From contig CATMNW010000014.1 in NCBI GenBank assembly GCA_950071875.1, positions 1 through 20,626 on the forward strand: DNA of 20,626 nucleotides, in the 5' to 3' direction. Below, in pieces: positions 7,009-15,390 of the stretch (position 1 is the stretch's first letter; each line of letters opens with the position of its first letter). A program made the translations under genes and the position numbers. The DNA comes from an uncultured Erythrobacteraceae bacterium (GTDB lineage Bacteria; Pseudomonadota; Alphaproteobacteria; Sphingomonadales; Sphingomonadaceae). A model generated the notes under the pieces. That model did no database searches. It saw only the letters and a program-made list of their open reading frames with translations, and had not been told where the DNA came from.

Positions 7009-9147
7009 CTAACTGCGGCGCCAGGCGTGATATTTTTCGACCAGCGCCAATAAGGCGTCGGGTTTGTGCTTCTTCTTCCACTCACCCGCGGCAAACTTGT
7101 TCGCTTCGGCCAGGGTCGGGTAGGAATGGATCGTCCCCAGAATCTTGTTGAGCCCCAGCTTGTGCTTCATCGCAAGGACGTATTCGGCCAGCAGTTCACC
7201 AGCGTGCGCGCCAACTATCGTCACCCCGAGAATGGTATCCTTGCCCGGCGGTGTCAGGACCTTGACGAAGCCCTGCGTTTCACTTTCGGCAATCGCCCGG
7301 TCGAGGTCGTCCAGATCGTAACGCGTTACCTCGTAAGCGATGCCCTGTTCCTTCGCCTCGCGTTCGTTGATGCCCACCCGGGCAACTTCGGGATCGAGAA
7401 AGGTGACCGCGGGAATGACGCGGTAATCGGCCTTGAATTTCCGAAACTGCCCGAACAGTGCGTTGACACTTGCGAACCAGGCCTGGTGGCTCGCTGTGGG
7501 GGTATATTGAAAAGGTCCGGCTACGTCGCCAGCCGCAAAGATATTCGGGAATTTCGTCGCCAGAAACTCGTCGGTGACAACTGTCCTGTCGGTATCGATC
7601 CCGATGTTCTCTAGGCCATAGCCCTTGAGCCGTGCGGCACGCCCGACCGCAACGATCAGCGTATCGAAGGGAACGCCGACCTCGTCTCCATCGTGCTCAG
7701 CTACCAACCGGCCTTGCTCCACCCTCACCGCCCGATGATCGGTCAGAACCGTGACCCCCGACGCTTCGAGCGACGACTGTGCCAGAATGGAAACCTCTTC
7801 GTCTTCGCGTCCCAATACGCTGGCCGACATTTCGACCTGCGTGACTTTGGAACCGAGCCGCGCAAGCGCCTGTGACAGTTCACAGCCGATCGGCCCGCCT
7901 CCCAGCACCACGACCCGATCCGGTGCGCGCTCCATCCTGGCAAATACGGACCACATTGTTTCACTGGTCAGGTAGCCGCTGCCTTCAATGCCTTCGATTG
8001 CTGGAACGACCGGCTCTGCCCCCGCCGCAATCACTATCGATCGCGTCGTCAGCCGCTGTGTGCCTCCCTCGCTGTCGGCGATCTCGACAGTCCAGGGATC
8101 GATAATGGTGGCATAGCCTTGCTTTACATCAACCCCGAGGCCTTCGTAGCGCTCGACACTGTCGTGCGGTTCGATAGCCTTGATTGCTCCCATGACCCGC
8201 TCGATGGTCTTTCCGAACGGGACCCGGGGTTCAGCCGGAACAAGCCCGTATTTGTCCGCATTCCGCATCTGGTCGGCCACTTTGGCGCTCTTGATGAGCG
8301 CTTTGGAAGGCACGCAGCCGGTGTTGAGACAGTCGCCCCCCATCTTGTTCGCCTCGACGAGCGTGACCCTGGCCTTGACCGTCGCCGCGATCAGCGCAGA
8401 CACAAGGCCTGCGGATCCGGCACCTATGACGATGAGGTTGCAGTCATAGCTTTTGGGCCTGGTAAAGCCGGAATACACCTTACGCCGCTTGATCAGGCCG
8501 ATAACCGCCTTGGCAATCCAAGGGACGATACCGAGCAGGACGAACGATCCGATTACCGAAGGCGACGCGATACCCGAAAGGCTGTCGATCTGTGCCAGCT
8601 GTGTTCCCGCATTCACATAGACGATCGTCCCGAGCAGCATGCCTATCTGGCTGACCCACGCATAGGTGACGGTCCTGATCCGGGTCAGACCCATGACGAG
8701 ATTGACGACGAAGAAGGGGAACAGCGGGATCATGCGCAAGGTGAAGAGATAAAAAGCGCCATCGCGTTCAAGCCCGCGATTGATTGCCTTCAGCCGGTCA
8801 CCGAAGCGGTTCTCGATCGCATCGCGCAGCACATAGCGAGCCGACAGGAAAGCCAGCGTGGCGCCAACGGTCGACGCAAAAGAAACGAGAACCGTGCCGA
8901 CTAGCAACCCGAACAGAGCACCCGCGGCAAGCGTTAGGATGGCTGCGCCCGGCAGAGATGCCGCCGTGACTGCCACGTAGATTGCGAAGAATCCGGCCAG
9001 CACGGGGGCGGGATTGTCGGCGTAGAAGCTCTCCCATTGCGCGACTGCATCCTTGATACCGTCGATCGTCAGCCGGTCGCTCAGATCGAAAGCGAAATAT
9101 CCGGTAACCAGCAGTGCAAGCGCCAGAATGATGATCAGCTTTTTCAT
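7009..9147 (-). CDS. TVP38/TMEM64 domain fused to mercuric-reductase-like FAD oxidoreductase
   Basis: This 712-residue fusion has two parts. Residues 1-222 form a TVP38/TMEM64 (VTT, DedA-related) membrane domain: an N-terminal helix, then PGAAILTLAAGALFG, the FTLRMIPLFPFFVVNLVMG motif near 135-153, and a last helix near 198-220. From residue 236 on it is a class I flavoprotein disulfide reductase, with FAD site IGAGSAG (241-247), redox cysteines C273 and C278 in GDCLNTGC, NAD(P) site VVLGGGPIGCELSQ, and FAD motif IFAAGDV. The C-terminal catalytic segment reads HSYPTLAEA, with Tyr in place of the His-Pro histidine of lipoamide dehydrogenase, similar to MerA. It lacks the C-terminal Cys pair of MerA and the N-terminal HMA domain, so true mercuric reductase activity is doubtful. 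This fusion type is known from other bacteria without a settled function. The ribosome site is weak (CAGG). Confidence 0.92.
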   Translation of the reverse strand: MKKLIIILALALLVTGYFAFDLSDRLTIDGIKDAVAQWESFYADNPAPVLAGFFAIYVAVTAASLPGAAILTLAAGALFGLLVGTVLVSFASTVGATLAFLSARYVLRDAIENRFGDRLKAINRGLERDGAFYLFTLRMIPLFPFFVVNLVMGLTRIRTVTYAWVSQIGMLLGTIVYVNAGTQLAQIDSLSGIASPSVIGSFVLLGIVPWIAKAVIGLIKRRKVYSGFTRPKSYDCNLIVIGAGSAGLVSALIAATVKARVTLVEANKMGGDCLNTGCVPSKALIKSAKVADQMRNADKYGLVPAEPRVPFGKTIERVMGAIKAIEPHDSVERYEGLGVDVKQGYATIIDPWTVEIADSEGGTQRLTTRSIVIAAGAEPVVPAIEGIEGSGYLTSETMWSVFARMERAPDRVVVLGGGPIGCELSQALARLGSKVTQVEMSASVLGREDEEVSILAQSSLEASGVTVLTDHRAVRVEQGRLVAEHDGDEVGVPFDTLIVAVGRAARLKGYGLENIGIDTDRTVVTDEFLATKFPNIFAAGDVAGPFQYTPTASHQAWFASVNALFGQFRKFKADYRVIPAVTFLDPEVARVGINEREAKEQGIAYEVTRYDLDDLDRAIAESETQGFVKVLTPPGKDTILGVTIVGAHAGELLAEYVLAMKHKLGLNKILGTIHSYPTLAEANKFAAGEWKKKHKPDALLALVEKYHAWRRS

Positions 9148-9192
9148 GGTTTGCCTGTGTTCCGCCTGTATCCGTCATTTGCAATGAGCCGG

Positions 9193-10314
9193 TTACACAG
9201 CCCTTGCAATTTTTGCGAACCGTTCGATCCAGCGGCTGTCGATGGAGTGCTTGAGCCATCCCGCCCAGCGCCCGTGCGCGGCCAGCGGACCATAGCTGGC
9301 AATCGCCCTGCACTGTCCGGTGGCCAGAAGATAGAGACTGGCCGGCCGCGGGCGATAAGTGTGCAACCTGTCGCCTGCTTCGACCGCGCAGGCAAGGTTA
9401 TGCGCAAGGGTCTGCCCGGTGTGTACCGCATGCACACCCGAATGGGGTACGTGCCTGTCCATTCGGCGGGCAACGTCACCAGCGGCGAAGACTGCCGGAT
9501 GGGAAACAGACCGTTGGTGGCGATCGACGGCTATGAAACCTTCATCGTCTACGCGCAGTCCGCTTTCGCGAGGCCATTCGGGGGCACGCGCCCCAAACGA
9601 AGCAATGATACCGTCGACAGGTTCCAGTAAACGACTGCCCGCATAGATGCGGCCGTTCGCGATACGCAGATCGTCTTCGTAAAGGTCGATGTCCGCCTGC
9701 TGCAGCGCGTGCCGCGCCAATCGTCGCGCTGGGTCAGCGAAACCTGAGAGCAATCCGGCATCGCCCGACACCATGCTGATCCGGGTGGCATGTTCACGGT
9801 ACCGGAAGCGCATGGCGTGAGCTATTTCGAAGCCTCCCGCGCCGCCCCCGGCGATCACGATATGGTTTGGGCGCCGTTTCAACGTACGTTGCCACTGCTC
9901 CAGCCTTGCCAGGAAAGTGCCGATCGGTCGCACGTCCAGCAGCCGGCTATCTTGGCCAAGGATACCGGTCGCTTGTGCTTCGCCGCCCGTGTCGATGGAA
10001 CAGATGTCGAAAGGCAGGTTCGCTCCGCTCTCTGTCACAATCGTCCTGCCCTCCGGATCGATCTTGGCGCACCATCCGAACTTCACCATTGTTCCCGATC
10101 GCGCGGCCAGGGCTTCAAGATCGATGAAACCGTCTTCGGGTTCGTAGCGCCCTGCCACGATACCCGGGAGCATTCCCGAATACCGCGCATGCCGATCCGG
10201 GGTGAGCAGTGTGCAGGCAGCATCCGGCGTGCCGCGCTTTGCCCAGTCTGCGAGTACACCGAGATGGGCATGCCCTCCTCCGATAAGGACCAGTTCCGGT
10301 TTGGTTGTACTCAT
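9193..10314 (-). CDS. FAD-dependent oxidoreductase of the 'N-terminal to SelD' type
   Basis: A 373-residue pyridine-nucleotide disulfide oxidoreductase family protein related to NDH-2 and sulfide:quinone reductases. The FAD site is LVLIGGGHAHLGVL (residues 9-22), followed by YSGMLPG, both typical of the family that occurs fused to or next to selenide water dikinase (SelD). A second nucleotide site is IVIAGGGAGGFEIAHAM, and AVFAAGDVA is the late FAD motif. No SelD domain or gene is present within the window, so this copy stands alone and a selenium role has no local support. It opens the minus-strand cluster, 45 bp before the TVP38-flavoprotein gene. It may be a membrane-associated NAD(P)H or quinone-linked dehydrogenase. 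Its ribosome site is weak. Confidence 0.87.
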   Translation of the reverse strand: MSTTKPELVLIGGGHAHLGVLADWAKRGTPDAACTLLTPDRHARYSGMLPGIVAGRYEPEDGFIDLEALAARSGTMVKFGWCAKIDPEGRTIVTESGANLPFDICSIDTGGEAQATGILGQDSRLLDVRPIGTFLARLEQWQRTLKRRPNHIVIAGGGAGGFEIAHAMRFRYREHATRISMVSGDAGLLSGFADPARRLARHALQQADIDLYEDDLRIANGRIYAGSRLLEPVDGIIASFGARAPEWPRESGLRVDDEGFIAVDRHQRSVSHPAVFAAGDVARRMDRHVPHSGVHAVHTGQTLAHNLACAVEAGDRLHTYRPRPASLYLLATGQCRAIASYGPLAAHGRWAGWLKHSIDSRWIERFAKIARAV

Positions 10315-10478
10315 GAATGCCCGATCTTGTGGCTTGCGCCTTGACCATTACCGTGAAGGTTTGGTTTCGCTCCTGAAGTCTGACGTCCCGGCAACAGCCC
10401 GCAATGTCGCGCCTCTCGTCCGGGCGGCATCGTTAGTGAGCGCACCAATGCGTTGACCTGATCCAAAATCCAGACGGT

Positions 10479-10506
10479 TTGCAAGATCGGCTCAACTTCC
10501 TATGGT
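10479..10506 (+). promoter_or_regulatory. Candidate sigma-70-like promoter for the BCCT gene
   Basis: TTGCAA at 10479-10484 and TATGGT at 10501-10506 are 16 bases apart, each with four of six consensus bases, and lie about 90 bp before the BCCT start. The 279-bp region 10315-10593 separates two divergent transcription units and must hold promoters for both. I found no other clear site and no strong hairpin in it. The match is weak and could be chance. Confidence 0.25.
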
Positions 10507-10593
10507 CCTTGGCTCAATAGCCGGACGCGGGCCCCAATGCCCTGCCATCGGCGCTCCAGCGACACTGACTACCCCAAGGGGAAATACTGCTTG

Positions 10594-12276
10594 ATGCCTT
10601 CTTCCAACGACGCGCCAGTATCACCCCCCCTTATCGATCTGCCCATCGAAACGCATGACCGCGGGTTTTACGACGGCTTCAGCCGTGCAGTGACGATACC
10701 CTCCAAGATCATTGTCTCGCTGCTCGTGATGTGGGCAATTTTCTTTCCTGTCAGCGCCAGCGAGACCCTTAGCGCTGCCAACTCCAGCATCATATCATCC
10801 TTCTCCGGATGGTACGTATATCTTGTCGCATTCCTAATGCTGTCCTGCTTCGTGATGGCGATCGTACCGCAATCGGGAAATCTGCGGATCGGCAATCCGG
10901 GCGAGCAGCCGGAATTCGGCCGCTTTTCGTGGTTCGCCATGCTTTTCGGTGCGGGGATCGGGATCGGCATGCTGACCTATTCCACCGGCGAACCGCTGGC
11001 GCATTTCGCGAACAACCCGGACATCATCCGTGGAACGATAGAAGCGAGATCGCCCGAAGCCGTCCGTCCAGCTTACATCTACACCTTCCTGCACTGGGGC
11101 TTTGCAGCTTGGGGTACCTACGCGCTGGTCGGCCTGGCGATCGGCTATGTCGCCTATCGCCGCAACCTGCCGCTCACCATTCGGTCTGCCCTTGCCCCCC
11201 TTTTCGGTGCGCGGCTTTCCGGTATCTGGGGGCACCTCGTCGATGTCGTGGCGGTCGTCGCCACGATCCTCGGCGTAGCGGTAACGACGGGCCTGGGGGT
11301 CGAGCAGTTCATCGCAGGCCTGTACAGGCTCGGGTTCGGTGAATGGCTGATCGCTGCGGACGGTTCGTCCTCCGCGCTCGCCATCGTGCTCGCCCTGCTG
11401 GTGCTGGTCGGAGCATCGACACTGAGCGCGCTGTCCGGTGTCGGGCGCGGCATCAAGTGGTTATCGAACCTCAATATGGGGCTTTCCTTTACCCTGCTCG
11501 CGTTGTTCGCGATCGTCGGTTCGGGCGTGTACGGCCTTCAGTTGCTCGGTGTCGGCATATGGGATTATTTCCGTACCCTCGTTCCCAATTCACTGACTTT
11601 ATTCGACCGGGGCGGCCAGTTCGGCGACGAACTGGTTCAATGGCAACTCGACTGGTCGGTATTCTACTGGGCCTGGTGGATTGCATTCGCACCGTTCGTC
11701 GGGATGTTCATCGCCCGCATCTCGCGCGGTCGCACGGTTCGTGAATATGTGCTGGGCGTCATGCTCGTGCCGTCACTCATGTGCTTTGTGTGGATGGCCA
11801 TCGTGGGCGGCACTGCGATCGACCTCGAACTGAACGGCGCAGCGCAGGGTAGCATCGTGTCGGCCGGCATTTCCGACCAACTCTTCGCGACACTGGCGGT
11901 GCTGTTCGATCCGGCATTCGCGAATATCGTCTCGGGTCTCGTGGTCATCCTGCTGATGACCTATCTCATTACCTCTGCCGACAGTGCGATCCTGATCGTG
12001 AATACGATTAACGGAGCCGGCGAAAGCGAAGGCGAGCGCCGTCATCACATCCTTTTCTGGGGTGCGGCACTGGCCTTCGTGGTCGGAAGCATGCTGATAC
12101 TGGGAGGTATCGACGCGATCCGCATCACCATGATTATCGGGGCCCTGCCCTTCAGCTTCGTCGTAGCGCTCATGGCGATCGCCATACTGAAGGCTGTGGT
12201 GTTCGATATTCGGCGCAAGCGATATGGCGTTCCCACTACTGCCGAAGGCTGCGCCGAGCTGACTTCGGGCAAGTAA
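10594..12276 (+). CDS. BCCT family betaine/choline/carnitine-type transporter
   Basis: A 560-residue inner-membrane protein with about twelve helices from the BCCT family, which imports quaternary ammonium or related compatible solutes. The glycine motif AGIGIGML (G121, G123, G125) matches the BetP substrate segment. The aromatic box of BetP is kept: W168, W173 and Y176 in HWGFAAWGTY, and W361-W362 in FYWAWWIAFAPFVG. F365 replaces the third Trp of that last segment. Conserved ARISRGRTVREY follows. The box favours a trimethylammonium substrate such as glycine betaine, but choline, carnitine or DMSP cannot be excluded. The frame extends upstream to 10537; I chose ATG 10594 because AAGGGG lies about 12 bases before it and the extra residues have no family support. 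TTG 10591 is an alternative. No betaine-synthesis genes adjoin it. Confidence 0.92.
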   Translation: MPSSNDAPVSPPLIDLPIETHDRGFYDGFSRAVTIPSKIIVSLLVMWAIFFPVSASETLSAANSSIISSFSGWYVYLVAFLMLSCFVMAIVPQSGNLRIGNPGEQPEFGRFSWFAMLFGAGIGIGMLTYSTGEPLAHFANNPDIIRGTIEARSPEAVRPAYIYTFLHWGFAAWGTYALVGLAIGYVAYRRNLPLTIRSALAPLFGARLSGIWGHLVDVVAVVATILGVAVTTGLGVEQFIAGLYRLGFGEWLIAADGSSSALAIVLALLVLVGASTLSALSGVGRGIKWLSNLNMGLSFTLLALFAIVGSGVYGLQLLGVGIWDYFRTLVPNSLTLFDRGGQFGDELVQWQLDWSVFYWAWWIAFAPFVGMFIARISRGRTVREYVLGVMLVPSLMCFVWMAIVGGTAIDLELNGAAQGSIVSAGISDQLFATLAVLFDPAFANIVSGLVVILLMTYLITSADSAILIVNTINGAGESEGERRHHILFWGAALAFVVGSMLILGGIDAIRITMIIGALPFSFVVALMAIAILKAVVFDIRRKRYGVPTTAEGCAELTSGK

Positions 12277-12315
12277 CAAGATACCTAAACGGATTGTAAA
12301 TCGAAGCCGGCAGTC

Positions 12316-12346
12316 AGTGTTGGCTTACAACTACTTGCCCAACACT
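12316..12346. repeat. 8-bp inverted repeat after the BCCT gene
   Basis: AGTGTTGG (12316-12323) and CCAACACT (12339-12346) are perfect inverted copies with a 15-base loop. They sit 40 bp after the BCCT stop. No T-run follows, so it is at best a poor terminator. It could also be an operator. Confidence 0.35.
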
Positions 12347-12391
12347 ATCTCGCGCTTTGAATATAAAAGCTCCACGATTAATGTTAGCAAG

Positions 12392-12532
12392 TCTTCGAAA
12401 TTAGTATCTGCCTTACAATTTGCCTTCTTTTTTCTGAATTGAATTAGCCACACCCAATGTTGTTATCGTGCAACATGTGATAATCCAATCTTCGAAAATG
12501 ACCATGCCCGCTGTGGCCGCAGCGTATTCGAA
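12392..12532. promoter_or_regulatory. AT-rich upstream region with three TTCGAA sites
   Basis: Within the 374-bp gap 12277-12650, which is clearly AT-richer than the genes around it, TTCGAA occurs at 12394-12399, 12491-12496 and 12527-12532. The first two share the longer word TCTTCGAAA. A regulator of the TonB-dependent receptor could bind here. TTCGAA is also common in coding DNA of this window, so the signal is suggestive only. Confidence 0.25.
12439..12466 (+). promoter_or_regulatory. Candidate promoter upstream of the TonB-dependent receptor
   Basis: TTGAAT (12439-12444) and TGTTAT (12461-12466) are spaced 16 bases, four of six matches each. A start near 12473 would give a leader of about 180 bases to the receptor gene, or an RNA of about 114 bases if it ends at the hairpin at 12550-12586. 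This is a weak match. Confidence 0.25.
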
Positions 12533-12549
12533 TTGTTAGGGTCCCGACA

Positions 12550-12586
12550 GGTGATAATTCCATCGCGAATTGTCGCCTTGTTTTTT
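12550..12586 (+). terminator. Rho-independent terminator-like hairpin in the receptor leader
   Basis: GGTGATAATTC (12550-12560) pairs with GAATTGTCGCC (12567-12577) over 11 positions, two of them G-U, around the loop CATCGC. TTGTTTTTT follows at 12578-12586. It stands about 65 bases before the receptor ATG and 270 bases after the BCCT stop. It could end a small RNA, end late BCCT transcripts, or act as an attenuator of the receptor gene. Confidence 0.6.
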
Positions 12587-12650
12587 GCCGGGCAGGTTCG
12601 GGTCTTTTTGCCAGGCTGTAAATTCAATTGAGAACGAGGGGCTTCCCGAA

Positions 12651-15311
12651 ATGAAATATCTCGTAAGCGGCGCGTCGCTTGGTGCGCTGGCTATCGCATC
12701 GGCAGCACCGGCCGCAGCGCAGGACACCGCACCTGCAACCGAAGATCGCCGCGGCGGCGTCAATGTCATCATCGTGACCGCGCAGAAGCGCAGCGAAGAC
12801 CTGCAGGACGTGCCGGTATCGGTCTCCGCCATCGGTGAAGAACAGCTCGAGGAACTGGGCATCGACACGTTCGAGGATTATCTCGAGCAGCTTCCAACCG
12901 TCACTGCGGGCGGCAGCGGCCCCGGCCAGAGCACGATCTACATCCGCGGTCTTGCCTCGACCACGCCGAACCTCACCACTGCAGGCGTTGCCGGTCTTGC
13001 ACCCAACGTCGCCATGTATCTTGACGAACAGCCGCTTGCACAGCCGGGCCGTAACCTCGACGTATATGCCGCCGACCTCGAACGTATCGAAGTCCTTTCG
13101 GGCCCGCAGGGAACGCTCTTCGGCGCCAGCTCCCAGGCAGGCGTCGTCCGCCTGATCACCAACAAGCCCGACCTCGGAGGTTTCGACGCGGCGTTCAACA
13201 CCGGTATCTCCTTCACCAAGGGCGGCGAAACCAGCTACAAGGCCGACGCGATGATCAACGTGCCGATCACCGACAGCTTCGCGCTGCGCGGCGTGGTCTA
13301 TCTCGACGATCAGGGCGGTTATATCGACAACGTCGCCGGAACGCGCAGCACGCGCGAAAGCGCGCGCTTCCGTCCTGCCGGCACCGTCCGCTCGAACGGC
13401 GTCCCCGTCAGTCCGCTGCGTGCCGGTTTCCAGTCGGACCCGGCGACGCTGGCTGCGCTCGATGCCAATGTGAACTTCATCCAGGCCGATAACTCCGGCA
13501 TGGTCGAAGACGATTTCAACGACACTCAATATGCAGGCTTCCGTGCCACAGCCCTGTGGGAAATCACCCCGGACTGGACCGTAACCGTCGCGCACAGTCG
13601 CCAGAGCGTCGAAAGCGATGGCGTGTTCTTCGCCGATCCGGACCTTGGCGGGCTCGATGATCTCGAGATCCAGCGCTACGAGGAAGACCGCCTCGAAGAC
13701 GATTTCTCGAACACCAGCTGGACCGTCGAAGGCCGCCTGGCGATGCTCGATGTCGTCTACACCGGTGCCTACACCGATCGCGAGACAGAGCAGCGGGTCG
13801 ACTACTCCGACTACCTCTTCGTCGGCCAGTACCTGCCGTATTACATCTGTGACGGCAGCGTATCCTATCCGGGCGCCGGTGGCCCGAGCGGCACCTGCCA
13901 GGCTCCGAACCTCTACGTCAGCTCGGTCAGCAAGACGACCGTCTTCACGCAGGAACTGCGTTTCAGCACCCCGGCGGAAAACCGCTGGCGCGTGACCGCA
14001 GGCGGCTTCTATTCGGACCTCGAACTCAAGGAACGCAACGACTTCGCCTATCCGGGCAATGTCATTGCGCAGCCTTTCGGACCGTTCGCGCCCAACTTCC
14101 CGCAGGAGGGCTTCACATCCGATCCGGGCCCGTTCCCGGCCGATACGATCTTCCGTAACGATATCCGCCGCACGGACGAACAGTATGGCATTTTCGGTGA
14201 AGCCAGCTTCGATGTAGTGCCCCACTTGCTCACGCTGACTTTCGGCGCGCGGTATTACGATATCGAAGTCGATTTCGAAGGCAGCGCGAATGGCAGCTTC
14301 TGCAACAGCGGCGCGGCCAGTGATGCGAACGCTTTCGGTACGGACCTGAACGATCTGTACGATGGCGATGGCCAGTACACCTTCATCAACTCGTGCTCGG
14401 CCGCGCTGCGGCAGACGTTCGACCTTGATGACAGCCTCGCAGATATCCAGGCGGCCGGTCTTTCGGCCACGCAGGCGCAGCAGGTGTTCAATGCCATCCG
14501 CGCACCCGACACCGCGCAGACAGATGGGTTCATCTACAAGGGCACGGTAACCGTGACCCCGACGGAAGACCTCCTGTTCTATGCGACCTATTCGGAAGGT
14601 TTCCGTCCCGGGCTGCTCAACCGTCCGGGCGGTGCCACCAACGGCGCAGGCTTCACTGTCCCGTTCGAGCTCGAATCTGATGAGGTGAAGAACTACGAAC
14701 TTGGCTGGAAGCTCGACCTTGCCGATGGCCAGGTACGATTCAATGGTAGTGCCTTCTATGTCGATATCAGCCGTCTGCAGACGACCATCTTCGATCCCTC
14801 GATCACGAACCTGTTCTTCTCGGCCAATGCCGCGGATGCACGGATCAAGGGCGTCGAAGCGGACTTCACCTTCGCGCCCTATGCGGTGCCGGGCCTGACC
14901 GTCGCTGGTGCCTTCTCGATCCTCGACACGGAGATCACCGACGTTCTGATCCCGACCAACGATGTGGTTGTAGGCTCCGACCTCGCATTCGCCCCATCGT
15001 TCCAGGGCAATCTTCGCGTGCGTTACGAATGGGACCTCAGCGATACGCTGGAAGCCTATGTCCAGCCGCAGGTCAGCCATTCGGCTTCGAAGTTCACTGA
15101 CGTGATCGAGATCAACAAGCTCGAACTCGACAGCTACACGATCGTCGATTTCGCTGCCGGTATCCGTTCGGACAACTGGAAATTCGAAGTCTTCGGCGAC
15201 AATCTGTTCGACACACGCGCGGAAATTTCGGGCAATTACGTGAACGACCGCGCGCGGATCGCCACCAATCGTCCGCTGACCGTTGGCGTCCGGGTCGGCT
15301 ACGACTACTGA
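12651..15311 (+). CDS. TonB-dependent outer-membrane receptor
   Basis: An 886-residue outer-membrane receptor that takes up a substrate using energy from TonB-ExbBD. It begins with a signal peptide (hydrophobic residues 5-20, ending APAAAQ near residue 24), then a plug domain with IIVTAQKRSEDLQDVPVSVS, the TonB-box-like start common in sphingomonad receptors, IYIRG and RIEVLSGPQGTLFGASS. The long beta-barrel includes YATYSEGFRPG and NYELGWK and ends in RVGYDY with a terminal aromatic residue, as expected for outer-membrane insertion. ATG 12651 has GAGGGG about 9 bases upstream; the frame is open to 12570, but the signal peptide fixes the start. The strict codon bias suggests high expression. 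A strong terminator follows. The substrate is not evident; iron chelates, carbohydrates and aromatic compounds are all possible. Confidence 0.95.
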   Translation: MKYLVSGASLGALAIASAAPAAAQDTAPATEDRRGGVNVIIVTAQKRSEDLQDVPVSVSAIGEEQLEELGIDTFEDYLEQLPTVTAGGSGPGQSTIYIRGLASTTPNLTTAGVAGLAPNVAMYLDEQPLAQPGRNLDVYAADLERIEVLSGPQGTLFGASSQAGVVRLITNKPDLGGFDAAFNTGISFTKGGETSYKADAMINVPITDSFALRGVVYLDDQGGYIDNVAGTRSTRESARFRPAGTVRSNGVPVSPLRAGFQSDPATLAALDANVNFIQADNSGMVEDDFNDTQYAGFRATALWEITPDWTVTVAHSRQSVESDGVFFADPDLGGLDDLEIQRYEEDRLEDDFSNTSWTVEGRLAMLDVVYTGAYTDRETEQRVDYSDYLFVGQYLPYYICDGSVSYPGAGGPSGTCQAPNLYVSSVSKTTVFTQELRFSTPAENRWRVTAGGFYSDLELKERNDFAYPGNVIAQPFGPFAPNFPQEGFTSDPGPFPADTIFRNDIRRTDEQYGIFGEASFDVVPHLLTLTFGARYYDIEVDFEGSANGSFCNSGAASDANAFGTDLNDLYDGDGQYTFINSCSAALRQTFDLDDSLADIQAAGLSATQAQQVFNAIRAPDTAQTDGFIYKGTVTVTPTEDLLFYATYSEGFRPGLLNRPGGATNGAGFTVPFELESDEVKNYELGWKLDLADGQVRFNGSAFYVDISRLQTTIFDPSITNLFFSANAADARIKGVEADFTFAPYAVPGLTVAGAFSILDTEITDVLIPTNDVVVGSDLAFAPSFQGNLRVRYEWDLSDTLEAYVQPQVSHSASKFTDVIEINKLELDSYTIVDFAAGIRSDNWKFEVFGDNLFDTRAEISGNYVNDRARIATNRPLTVGVRVGYDY

Positions 15312-15335
15312 TCCGGGCTAGAAACCGGAAGATTG

Positions 15336-15376
15336 CGGCGGGGGCGAACACGGGTTCGCCTCCGCCGTTTTCCTTT
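15336..15376 (+). terminator. Rho-independent terminator after the TonB-dependent receptor
   Basis: A 13-bp stem (left arm 15336-15348, right arm 15355-15367) with one G-U pair and the loop CACGGG, followed by TTTTCCTTT at 15368-15376. It starts 25 bases after the receptor stop and ends 14 bases before the sulfotransferase start, so it should limit read-through into that gene. Confidence 0.82.
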
Positions 15377-15390
15377 GTTAGGGGCACTGC

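Noticed and set aside
7009..9147. Naming the TVP38 fusion a mercuric reductase (merA)
   Set aside because: It has neither the N-terminal HMA domain nor the C-terminal Cys pair, and no mer operon genes are nearby.
12624..15080. 818-residue open frame antisense to the TonB-dependent receptor
   Set aside because: It mirrors the strict codon bias of the receptor gene. The translation is rich in charged residues with no family motif, and the sense protein is complete and well recognised.
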